From Clostridia bacterium (GTDB taxonomy: Bacteria > Bacillota > Clostridia > Christensenellales > UBA1242), in assembly GCA_017618475.1 (NCBI GenBank), contig JAFZUF010000074.1:1-6355 (forward strand): a stretch of DNA of 6,355 nt, written 5' to 3'. Below the pieces are notes generated by a model. It was not told the DNA's origin and made no database searches. It saw only the letters and a program-made list of their open reading frames with translations. Position 1 is the stretch's first letter. Each line of letters begins with the position of its first letter. Below, in pieces: positions 1-5,664 of the stretch. A program made the position numbers and the translations under genes.

Positions 1-61
1 CACCGTCACGGTTGTTGTTTCCATATGTCAGTTTATTGTGACGCGGGCAAACTTGTGCATC
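1..61. other. Unassigned left edge, possible start of a minus-strand gene
   Basis: No gene can be established here. On the minus strand, past the rnpB terminator, an ATG at position 24 opens a frame that stays open for eight codons to the edge (METTTVTV), but no Shine-Dalgarno sequence lies in front of it. Plus-strand frames are also open to the edge but read into rnpB, so they are probably not coding. A small dyad, ACCGT-C-ACGGT, sits at 2-12 and may be chance. Too little sequence is visible to decide. Confidence 0.2.
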
Positions 62-83
62 AAAAAAACCCTTGCGGGTCTTT
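62..83 (-). terminator. Rho-independent terminator of rnpB
   Basis: Read on the minus strand, the sequence is GACCC, a GCAA tetraloop, GGG and a run of seven T. The C/G core (76-78 with 69-71) extends through A79-T68 and a G-U pair into an A-run/T-run stem, giving about eight pairs. It lies just after the 3' strand of rnpB helix P1, exactly where the transcript should end. Confidence 0.8.
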
Positions 84-416
84 GTGAGTTAATCGGTAAG
101 CTGGGTTATGTCGTTGGACGCTCATCTATCTTGGCGTACCGTCGCCGGCACGCTCGCGCGGTGTATGGGTCAGGTTGACTGGCCGCCATTAAATCCCAAC
201 CACTAACCTTGCATCTCATGGGGTTTACATTGCCACTGTGGTCACCCGCAGTGCGGTGGGCTCTTACCCCGCCGTTTCACCCTTACCCTTGCGGGCGGTT
301 TGCTTTCTGTTGCACTGTCCTTCACGTCGCCGCGACAAGCCGTTAGCTTGCATGATGCCATTTGATGCCCGGACTTTCCTCTGCACGGTCGCCCGTACAG
401 CAAGCGCCAGATTAAC
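84..416 (-). ncRNA. rnpB: RNase P RNA, bacterial type A
   Basis: This is the catalytic RNA of RNase P, which removes the 5' leader from tRNA precursors. On the minus strand the universal blocks occur in order: GAGGAAAGTCCGGGC (367-381), the ACAGTGCAACAGAAAGC block (294-318), GGGTAAGAGCCCACCGC (253-284), AGATAGATGA (116-131) and ACATAACCCAGCTTACCGA (93-111). The GTAAGAGC-CACCGC form and the CCCAGCTTA ending are type A, not the Bacillus type B. Helix P1 is closed by GTTAATC..GG (416-407) with CCGATTAAC (96-88). Hairpins with GCGA tetraloops match P3, P9 and P18 (the last at 134-153). Length is about 330 nt, shorter than the roughly 375 nt of E. coli. P15 (173-201) is a simple hairpin, and I found no P16/P17. 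The ends are set by P1, the promoter and the terminator, so they are good to a few bases. Confidence 0.97.
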
Positions 417-421
417 GTTTC

Positions 422-450
422 AGCATAACACAGTCGGGGGTGGATGACAA
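422..450 (-). promoter_or_regulatory. rnpB promoter (sigma-70 type)
   Basis: On the minus strand, TTGTCA (450-445) is followed after exactly 17 bases by TATGCT (427-422). Both are close to the housekeeping consensus. The predicted transcription start at about 415-416 coincides with the first base of helix P1, which supports both calls independently. Confidence 0.85.
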
Positions 451-464
451 GCTGCACTTTTCCT

Positions 465-491
465 TTGTCAAAAAATAAAAGTCATGATACA
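465..491 (+). promoter_or_regulatory. Possible promoter of cmk and the downstream cluster
   Basis: TTGTCA at 465-470 matches the -35 hexamer used by rnpB on the other strand. The best -10 candidate is GATACA at 486-491, giving a short 15-base spacer; an alternative pair is TGCACT (453-458) with TAAAAG (476-481) at 17 bases. With the first pair, transcription would start around 498 and the message would be nearly leaderless. The two divergent promoters lie about 15 bases apart. The assignment is weak. Confidence 0.35.
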
Positions 492-503
492 GTGAATTCT
501 AGT

Positions 504-1127
504 ATGGTTATTGCAATGGATGGTCCTGTTGCCAGTGGCAAAGGCACGATTTCAAAATTATTGGCAAAAAAATTAAATTATTTATGTTTGGATACTGGTG
601 CGATTTACCGCACGATAGCTTTGGCCGATTTGCGTGGTAAAAATTATTTACAAGCACAAGTTGAAATTAAATGCAGTCCGGATAAGCGCACGTTAGTTTA
701 TTTGGATGGGGAAGATGTAACTACGGAAATTCGTTCGGTGGAAGTTTCTAACCATGTCGCGGAAGTGGCCGTTAATCCTGCAGTGCAAGACCGTGTGCAT
801 GAAATTCAACATCAAACAGCGGGTAACTTTGATTTAGTGGTTGAAGGTCGCGAAACAACTTCGGTGGCATTTCCAAATGCGAATTACAAATTTTATATTA
901 ACGCAACATTGGAAGAACGTGCGAATCGTCGTTATATGGACTATGTGCGCCGTGGCGAAAACATTACTTTGACCGAAGTATTATTAGCCACCAAGGAACG
1001 TGACCGTTTGGATATGGAACGTTCGATTGCTCCGTTAGTTAAAGTACCAGATGCGATTGAAATTAACACTACTGGTCGTGTGGCTGATGAAGTGGTGGAC
1101 GAAATGTTGGCAATTATACTAAAATAG
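504..1127 (+). CDS. cmk: Cytidylate kinase
   Basis: Phosphorylates CMP and dCMP to the diphosphates with ATP in the cytosol, feeding CTP, dCTP and CDP-lipid synthesis. The 207-residue protein begins MVIAMDGPVASGKGT, whose P-loop (residues 7-15) binds ATP. DTGAIYR (30-36) and LDGEDVTTEIR (67-77) are family motifs in the CMP-binding part. EGRETTSVAFPNA (114-126) corresponds to the usual DGRDIGTVVFPDA. ERD-x2-D-x2-R-x3-APLV (165-179) holds the conserved Asp and Arg near the nucleotide. It is somewhat shorter than E. coli Cmk (about 227 residues). The frame is open upstream to an ATG at 444, but those 20 residues have no family counterpart and overlap the rnpB promoter, so I chose the ATG at 504 although no clear Shine-Dalgarno precedes it. 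The next gene starts 4 bases after the stop. In many Firmicutes cmk is likewise followed by plsC. Oddity: GRD is replaced by GRE. Confidence 0.93.
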   Translation: MVIAMDGPVASGKGTISKLLAKKLNYLCLDTGAIYRTIALADLRGKNYLQAQVEIKCSPDKRTLVYLDGEDVTTEIRSVEVSNHVAEVAVNPAVQDRVHEIQHQTAGNFDLVVEGRETTSVAFPNANYKFYINATLEERANRRYMDYVRRGENITLTEVLLATKERDRLDMERSIAPLVKVPDAIEINTTGRVADEVVDEMLAIILK

Positions 1128-1131
1128 GAAC

Positions 1132-2235
1132 ATGTTAAGATTTTTATTAAAATTAATTTGCTATCTTCCATTTAAGTTGTTGTTTTGGACGAAATGGATT
1201 AACAAAAAAGAATTACGTAAGTTTCGTGGTAAACCGGTAATTTTGGCAATGAATCATCGTAATGCTTTGGATGGCCCTGTGCTGGTGATTGATGTTTGGC
1301 GCAAAAGTAATTTTTGGATTAAAGGTGAGTTATTTACTCCGGGTTTTGGTAATAACTTTTTTCGTGCGTTGGGCGGTGTTCCGGTTAAAGCATCGGCAGA
1401 ATTATCATTAATGCGTGAAAGTGTGGCGGTTTTACAAAAAAATCGTGCTTTATGCGTGATGCCGGAAGGTCATCGTTCATTTAATGCCGATGACCAATTG
1501 AAAATTCAAAATGGGATTGCGATGGTGGCATTGCGGAGCGGTGTACCAATTATTCCAATTGTTAGTGACCGACCATTTCGCTTGTTCCGTTTAACCCGCA
1601 TCAAAGTGGGACAAGCGATTGATCCAACACCATATTTGGTGGATGGTCGTATGATCAAAGATGGCATAGCAAAGCTGGGTGATAAATTGCAGTATCAAAT
1701 GCAGCAATTATTGGTTGGCTTTAGTAAACCCGCTAAACAAAAAAAGTGGCAAATTGAACCCAGTATTATTGGACGGGGAATTGTGATTCGTGACGGTAAA
1801 TTATTGGTAATTCATCGTCGACGTGATGGACAAGAATATTTTGTGTTTCCTGGTGGACACGTTGACACTGGTGAAACTTTAACGCAAACCTGTGCACGTG
1901 AAGTGTTGGAAGAAACCAGTGTAGTAGCGCGACCATTTCGTGAGTTATATAAATTTTGGTACGAAGACCACAAACACGGTCGTGGTGATGGTTGGCAAAC
2001 GTTCATGGCTTGCGAGTATCAAAGTGGTGAACCGCAACCAACCGATGCTGAGGAATATACTGACCCCAACCGCCGTGGTGGTTTTTACGAACCAATGTGG
2101 TTGGCGCTTGATGAATTAGAAAAAGTGGATTTGCGCCCATCATTTGTGAAAAAACAATTATTAAAAGATTATCGTAAGAAAGGTGAACGCTTGCCGTTCC
2201 CGTTACGTAAATTGGAGGCAGTGAAACAAAAATGA
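1132..2235 (+). CDS. PlsC-type acyltransferase fused to a Nudix hydrolase
   Basis: A 367-residue two-domain protein. Residues 1 to about 200 are a 1-acyl-glycerol-3-phosphate acyltransferase (PlsC/LPLAT), which makes phosphatidic acid at the inner membrane face. It has a hydrophobic N-terminal anchor (1-20), the catalytic H-x4-D in NHRNALDG (H42, D47), RALGGVPV (78-85), MPEGHRS (110-116, where FPEGTRS is usual) and VPIIPI (138-143). A Lys-rich linker (about 200-207) leads to a Nudix domain. Its box, from G242 through E248 to REVLEETSV (256-264), fits G-x5-E-x7-REUxEExGU except that the last Gly is Ser263. The metal-binding REVLEE is intact. The Nudix substrate cannot be read from sequence; a nucleoside diphosphate or CDP-linked lipid precursor is only a guess from the neighbours. 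An AGGA lies 4 bases before the ATG. The stop overlaps the hydC start as ATGA. The single frame is continuous, so the fusion is not a missed stop. Confidence 0.92.
   Translation: MLRFLLKLICYLPFKLLFWTKWINKKELRKFRGKPVILAMNHRNALDGPVLVIDVWRKSNFWIKGELFTPGFGNNFFRALGGVPVKASAELSLMRESVAVLQKNRALCVMPEGHRSFNADDQLKIQNGIAMVALRSGVPIIPIVSDRPFRLFRLTRIKVGQAIDPTPYLVDGRMIKDGIAKLGDKLQYQMQQLLVGFSKPAKQKKWQIEPSIIGRGIVIRDGKLLVIHRRRDGQEYFVFPGGHVDTGETLTQTCAREVLEETSVVARPFRELYKFWYEDHKHGRGDGWQTFMACEYQSGEPQPTDAEEYTDPNRRGGFYEPMWLALDELEKVDLRPSFVKKQLLKDYRKKGERLPFPLRKLEAVKQK
2214..2218 (+). promoter_or_regulatory. Ribosome binding site of hydC
   Basis: GGAGG lies inside the end of the upstream acyltransferase-Nudix gene, 13 bases before the hydC ATG. 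The spacing is long but this is the only Shine-Dalgarno candidate. Together with the ATGA overlap it suggests translational coupling. Confidence 0.55.
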
Positions 2236-2645
2236 TTCCGGACAGTATAATTGTGGCGTTACAAAAAGCAATGGCGCAAGATGGTTATATTACGCGCGAT
2301 GCTGTGAATCGCATTGCGAACGAATTTCATGTTTCGCCGACACAAGTTTATTCGGTAGCATCTTTTTATCAACAATTTTCGTTTACGCCACGTGGTAAAA
2401 ACGTGATTGCGGTGTGTATGGGTACCGCGTGTTTTATTGCGGGGGCGGAAGCTATTTTAAAAATGTTAAAGGAAGAATTGGGTATTGGTGAAGGTGAAAT
2501 TACCCCGGACGGTAAGTTTTCCATCCAAAAAAATACGCGTTGTTTGGGTAAGTGTGCGTGTGCACCGATTGTCACGATTAACGACCGCGTGTACGAACAC
2601 GCCACGGTAGCTCAAATCAAGGAGGCGGTTAATGAACTTCGGTAA
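2232..2645 (+). CDS. hydC: NADH-dependent [FeFe]-hydrogenase subunit C (NuoE-like [2Fe-2S] protein)
   Basis: The small electron-transfer subunit of the cytosolic HydABC hydrogenase, homologous to NuoE of complex I. It carries one [2Fe-2S] cluster in a thioredoxin-like fold. The 137-residue protein has an N-terminal helical part with the family pattern IANEFHVSPTQVYSVASFYQQF (about 28-49). The cluster ligands follow as C62-x4-C67 and C104-x3-C108 (in CLGKCACAP). An additional Cys110 sits where most relatives have Leu, Gln or similar. NuoE and many HydC proteins are about 150-165 residues, so the N-terminus is slightly short, but the start is fixed by the ATGA overlap with the preceding gene. 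The hydB start codon lies inside its 3' end. Confidence 0.93.
   Translation: MIPDSIIVALQKAMAQDGYITRDAVNRIANEFHVSPTQVYSVASFYQQFSFTPRGKNVIAVCMGTACFIAGAEAILKMLKEELGIGEGEITPDGKFSIQKNTRCLGKCACAPIVTINDRVYEHATVAQIKEAVNELR
2619..2625 (+). promoter_or_regulatory. Ribosome binding site fixing the hydB start
   Basis: AAGGAGG, a full Shine-Dalgarno, sits 6 bases before the ATG at 2632 and inside hydC. This decides that the short hydB is the real translation unit and not an internal start of a longer protein. Confidence 0.85.
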
Positions 2646-3984
2646 TGGTCAATACGAAGCGATGCAAAAAATTCAAGCGGAAAAAATTGCGCCCAGTACC
2701 GTGATTGACATGGTGGAGCAAAGTGGCTTATGTGGTCGTGGTGGTGCTGGTTTCCCAACCGGTAAGAAGTGGCGTTTGTTGGCGGCGGCACCGGGCAAAG
2801 AAAAATTTGTGATTTGTAATGGTGATGAGGGCGATCCGGGCGCGTTCATGGATCGGGCGATTATGGAACAATTCCCGCACATAATTTTGGAAGCCATGAA
2901 AATTGCGGGTTATGCGGTCGGTGCGCATCAAGGGGTGATTTATGTCCGTGCCGAGTATCCCGATGCTGTAACTGCTTTGCAAACGGCGATTGAACAAGCA
3001 CGTCGCGACGGTATTTTAGGAACGGATTTTGATATCAATATTCGTTTAGGTGCGGGAGCCTTTGTTTGTGGTGAAGAAACCGCCTTAATGAACAGCGTCA
3101 TGGGTGAACGAGGCGAACCACATCCGCGTCCGCCGTATCCCACCGAAGCGGGCTTATATGGTCAACCGACCATGATTAATAACGTGGAAACTTTGGCGAA
3201 CATTCCCAACATTATTTTGTATGGACCGGAAAACTTTAAGAACACCAAAATCTTTGCGGTATCGGGTGCGGTGCAGAAAGGTGGTTTAGTGGAAGTTCCC
3301 ATGGGTACCACGATTAAAGAATTAATTTATCAACACTGTGGCGGCGCTAAACCGGGGCATACAATTAAGGCGGTGCAAATCGGTGGTCCCAGCGGTGGTT
3401 GTATTCCGGCGCGTTTATTTGATACGCCGTTGGATTACCAAAGCTTAAAAAACGTTGGCGCAATTTTGGGGTCGGGCGGTTTGGTAGTCTTGGACGAAAC
3501 GACTTGCATGGTTGATTTTGCGAAATTCTTTACCAAATTTTCGGCGGACGAAAGTTGTGGTAAATGTACACCGTGTCGTGTAGGAACCAAAAAGTTGGAA
3601 GCGCTGTTGGAAAAAATTGCCAAAGGTCAAGGTACACCGGCGGATTTGGCGCAAATTAAAACCTTGGGACAACAAATTATGGATACCAGTTTGTGCGGGT
3701 TGGGACAAAGCAGTCCCAATCCGGTGTTATCGGCATTGCGTTATTTTGGTGATGAATTTGCCGCCCACTTACGGGGCGAATGTCCGGCGGGTGTCTGTTT
3801 TGCTGGTTATCAAATTACCGACAAGTGTGTGGGGTGTGGTTTATGTGCGCGACAATGTCCGGTGCATGCGATTAAAGGCGAACCTAAACAACGTCATCAC
3901 ATTGACCAAAGCGTTTGTGTTAAATGCGGTTTGTGTGCGCACAGCTGTCCGGTGCATGCGATTACGGGAGGAAAACAAAAATGA
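2632..3984 (+). CDS. hydB: NADH-dependent [FeFe]-hydrogenase subunit B (NuoF-like flavoprotein with two C-terminal ferredoxin motifs)
   Basis: The diaphorase subunit of HydABC, homologous to NuoF; it exchanges electrons with NAD(H) through FMN and iron-sulfur clusters. In order, the 450-residue protein shows GRGGAGFPTG (35-44) and NGDEGDPGAF (63-72) of the flavin/NADH site, GAGAFVCGEETAL (140-152), and a [4Fe-4S] site from C309-x2-C312-x2-C315 (ESCGKCTPCRVG) with C355 (SLCGLG). A CPAGVC segment (C384, C389, with H379 nearby) resembles the small metal site of HydB proteins. Two [4Fe-4S] motifs end the protein: C399/C402/C405/C409 and C429/C432/C435/C439. Characterised HydB proteins are about 600 residues and begin with a thioredoxin-like [2Fe-2S] domain; that domain and the following linker are absent here. 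The start overlaps hydC by 14 bases, and the stop overlaps hydA as ATGA. Known relatives bifurcate electrons between NADH and ferredoxin; sequence alone cannot prove that here. Confidence 0.95.
   Translation: MNFGNGQYEAMQKIQAEKIAPSTVIDMVEQSGLCGRGGAGFPTGKKWRLLAAAPGKEKFVICNGDEGDPGAFMDRAIMEQFPHIILEAMKIAGYAVGAHQGVIYVRAEYPDAVTALQTAIEQARRDGILGTDFDINIRLGAGAFVCGEETALMNSVMGERGEPHPRPPYPTEAGLYGQPTMINNVETLANIPNIILYGPENFKNTKIFAVSGAVQKGGLVEVPMGTTIKELIYQHCGGAKPGHTIKAVQIGGPSGGCIPARLFDTPLDYQSLKNVGAILGSGGLVVLDETTCMVDFAKFFTKFSADESCGKCTPCRVGTKKLEALLEKIAKGQGTPADLAQIKTLGQQIMDTSLCGLGQSSPNPVLSALRYFGDEFAAHLRGECPAGVCFAGYQITDKCVGCGLCARQCPVHAIKGEPKQRHHIDQSVCVKCGLCAHSCPVHAITGGKQK
3856..3964 (+). repeat. Exact 19-bp direct repeat inside hydB
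   Basis: TGTCCGGTGCATGCGATTA occurs at 3856-3874 and again at 3946-3964, exactly 90 bases (30 codons) apart and in frame. Each copy encodes the CPVHAI end of one [4Fe-4S] motif, so the repeat reflects the internal ferredoxin duplication. Identity at the third codon positions suggests recent copying or gene conversion, or shared codon preference. Confidence 0.9.
3966..3971 (+). promoter_or_regulatory. Ribosome binding site of hydA
   Basis: GGGAGG lies 9 bases before the ATG at 3981. It supports that start over the in-frame ATG at 3924, which lies within the second ferredoxin motif of hydB. Confidence 0.8.
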
Positions 3985-5615
3985 AAGTTACGATTAATGA
4001 ACAAGTCTATGAATTTAACCAACCGCAAACAATTTTAAGTGCGTGTGCCAAGGTAGGTATCCAAATCCCCAGTTTGTGTTACGAAAAAAGTATTGGTGCG
4101 ATTGCCTCTTGTCGGGTGTGCGTGGTGAAAGTTGTTGGGCGTCGCGGTTTAGTGACGGCTTGTAATACACCAATTGCGGACGGTATGCAAATTATTACTC
4201 ATGACGAACAAGTCAATGCCGCACGTAAAACTGTTTTGGAATTATTGCTCGCCGACCACCGATTGGCATGTACGTCTTGTGGTCGGGCGGAAGATTGCCG
4301 TTTGAAACGCTTTGCCACGCAGTACGGCGCGGATAAAAACACATATGTCGCCAGTCGCCCGTTGCCACCGGTTGAAATCAATCAAAAACACATTATTCGC
4401 GACAATGCCAAATGTATTCGTTGCGGACGTTGTGTTAAAGTTTGTCATGACACGCAAGCGGTCGGCGTGCTGGGAACTTTGGGACGCGGGTTCGATGGTC
4501 AAATTGGTTGTGCTTTTGGTGAGAGTTTGGACCACACCAAATGCATTTCTTGTGGTCAATGTGTGGCGAACTGCCCAACAGGGGCATTAATTGAAAACAG
4601 TGATTTACCGTTGTTGCGCGTGAAATTAAGCGACCCTAACGTACATTGCATTATCGCGACGGCACCCAGCACACGTGTGGCAATAGGTGAAGGTTTTGGT
4701 TTACCGGCAGGTACCAACGCGCAAGGAAAAATGGTGGCGGCATTGCGCCATGCCGGTTTTGATAAAGTGTTTGATTTGGATTTTGGTGCCGATTTGACCG
4801 TGATGCAAGAAGGTGCCGAATTGTTGGAACGTTTGCACAGTGGTAAAAACTTGCCACAGTTTACTTCTTGTTGCCCGGGTTGGGTGAACTATGTCGAACA
4901 ATGTCACCCTGAATTAATTCCTAATTTATCGACCGCTAAGTCGCCGATGGGTATGTTTGGTGCGGTGGCGAAAAGTTACTATGCTAAGAAAATGGGCATT
5001 GACCCTAAACAAATTTTCATGGTCATGTTGATGCCGTGTATCGCGAAAATGGACGAAATCACGCGCGACCAAATTCAGGATGTTGACATGGTGTTGACAA
5101 CCCGCGTGGCGATTCGTTTCTTAAAAGAACAAGGTATTGATTTGGCGGCATTGCCTGATGAAGAATATGACAATCCGTTGTCGTTATCTTCGGGAGCTGG
5201 TTTGATTTTTGGTACATCGGGCGGGGTATGTGAAGCGGCTTTGCGCACAATTAATGACCAATTACCACGACCGGTAAAAAGCATTGTAGTTTCGGGTATT
5301 GCCAATGCGGAAAAATTGATTCAAAAAATCAAGGTGGGTGAAGTCGATTATGATTTTATTGAAGTTATGGCTTGCCCGGGTGGTTGTGTTAATGGTGGCG
5401 GACAACCCAGTGACACTGGTTTGATTCAAGATAACCGAGGAAATGCACAAAAACGTGCTGCGACAATTAAGCGCATGGATAAATACCAATCGTTACATAA
5501 ATCCAGCGACAATCCGGCGATTAAACAACTTTACCAAGAATTCTTGGGCAGTCCGGACAGCGCGTTGGCGCAAAAATTATTGCATACAAATTTTCGTGAC
5601 CGCAGTAAAAAATAA
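3981..5615 (+). CDS. hydA: [FeFe]-hydrogenase catalytic subunit A
   Basis: The H2-forming or H2-oxidising subunit of HydABC. The 544-residue protein has the modular M3 layout. An N-terminal [2Fe-2S] domain carries C33, C44, C47 and C61. The His-ligated [4Fe-4S] site is H93-x3-C97-x2-C100-x5-C106. Two [4Fe-4S] motifs follow at C145/C148/C151/C155 and C188/C191/C194/C198. The H-cluster domain has all three signatures: TSCCPGW (295-301; C297 is the likely proton-relay cysteine, C298 a cluster ligand), MPCIAK (351-356) and MACPGGCVNGGGQP (463-476; C465, C469). The C-terminal HTS-like tail (NPAIKQLYQEF, LLHTNF) is complete and nothing follows it, unlike the longer Thermotoga maritima HydA, which adds a further iron-sulfur domain. 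The ATG overlaps the hydB stop. All ligands for an active enzyme are present. Its assembly needs HydE, HydF and HydG, which are not in this window. Confidence 0.97.
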   Translation: MKVTINEQVYEFNQPQTILSACAKVGIQIPSLCYEKSIGAIASCRVCVVKVVGRRGLVTACNTPIADGMQIITHDEQVNAARKTVLELLLADHRLACTSCGRAEDCRLKRFATQYGADKNTYVASRPLPPVEINQKHIIRDNAKCIRCGRCVKVCHDTQAVGVLGTLGRGFDGQIGCAFGESLDHTKCISCGQCVANCPTGALIENSDLPLLRVKLSDPNVHCIIATAPSTRVAIGEGFGLPAGTNAQGKMVAALRHAGFDKVFDLDFGADLTVMQEGAELLERLHSGKNLPQFTSCCPGWVNYVEQCHPELIPNLSTAKSPMGMFGAVAKSYYAKKMGIDPKQIFMVMLMPCIAKMDEITRDQIQDVDMVLTTRVAIRFLKEQGIDLAALPDEEYDNPLSLSSGAGLIFGTSGGVCEAALRTINDQLPRPVKSIVVSGIANAEKLIQKIKVGEVDYDFIEVMACPGGCVNGGGQPSDTGLIQDNRGNAQKRAATIKRMDKYQSLHKSSDNPAIKQLYQEFLGSPDSALAQKLLHTNFRDRSKK

Positions 5616-5637
5616 ATGTTAAATTTTAAAAAATGAT

Positions 5638-5658
5638 TATACTGTAAACAGTAAGGAG
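5638..5658 (+). promoter_or_regulatory. degV promoter, operator-like palindrome and ribosome binding site
   Basis: TATACT (5638-5643) is a good -10 hexamer; the -35 17 bases upstream (AATGTT) is poor. A perfect inverted repeat, TACTGT-AA-ACAGTA (5640-5653), overlaps the -10 and the expected start point near 5650, the position of a repressor site. AAGGAG (5653-5658) lies 6 bases before the ATG at 5665. The regulator is unknown. No clear terminator hairpin separates hydA from this region, so some read-through is possible. Confidence 0.6.
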
Positions 5659-5664
5659 AAATTT

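Noticed and set aside
33..50. Rex-like redox operator near the left edge
   Set aside because: Only a half site (TTGTGA) is present, without the matching TCACAA arm, and it is not upstream of the hydrogenase genes.
238..457. Open frames of about 70 codons on both strands at the left
   Set aside because: They lie within rnpB and its promoter; the RNA motifs explain the sequence and neither translation resembles a protein family.
444..503. A 20-residue N-terminal extension of Cmk from the ATG at 444
   Set aside because: The extension has no family counterpart and overlaps the rnpB -35 box; Cmk proteins normally start just before the IAxDGP strand. The GGGGGTGG before the ATG keeps a small doubt.
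487..505. Inverted repeat ATAC...GTAT around GAATTC before cmk
   Set aside because: The outer and inner arms are in different registers and only four pairs match, so it is likely chance.
3924..3980. Earlier in-frame start for HydA at 3924
   Set aside because: It lies inside the second ferredoxin motif of hydB in another frame, whereas the ATG at 3981 has a Shine-Dalgarno, an ATGA coupling and the normal HydA N-terminus.
3617..3997. 126-codon cysteine-rich frame inside hydB
   Set aside because: It is a +1 shadow of the cysteine-rich hydB sequence; the hydB frame carries all the functional motifs.
5616..5637. Terminator after hydA
   Set aside because: The stretch is A/T-rich but no GC-containing hairpin followed by a T-run is present.
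5640..5653. LexA/SOS box at the degV promoter
   Set aside because: The CTGT and ACAG arms are 2 bases apart, while the SOS box of this type needs about 8, so the palindrome is kept as an unassigned operator candidate.
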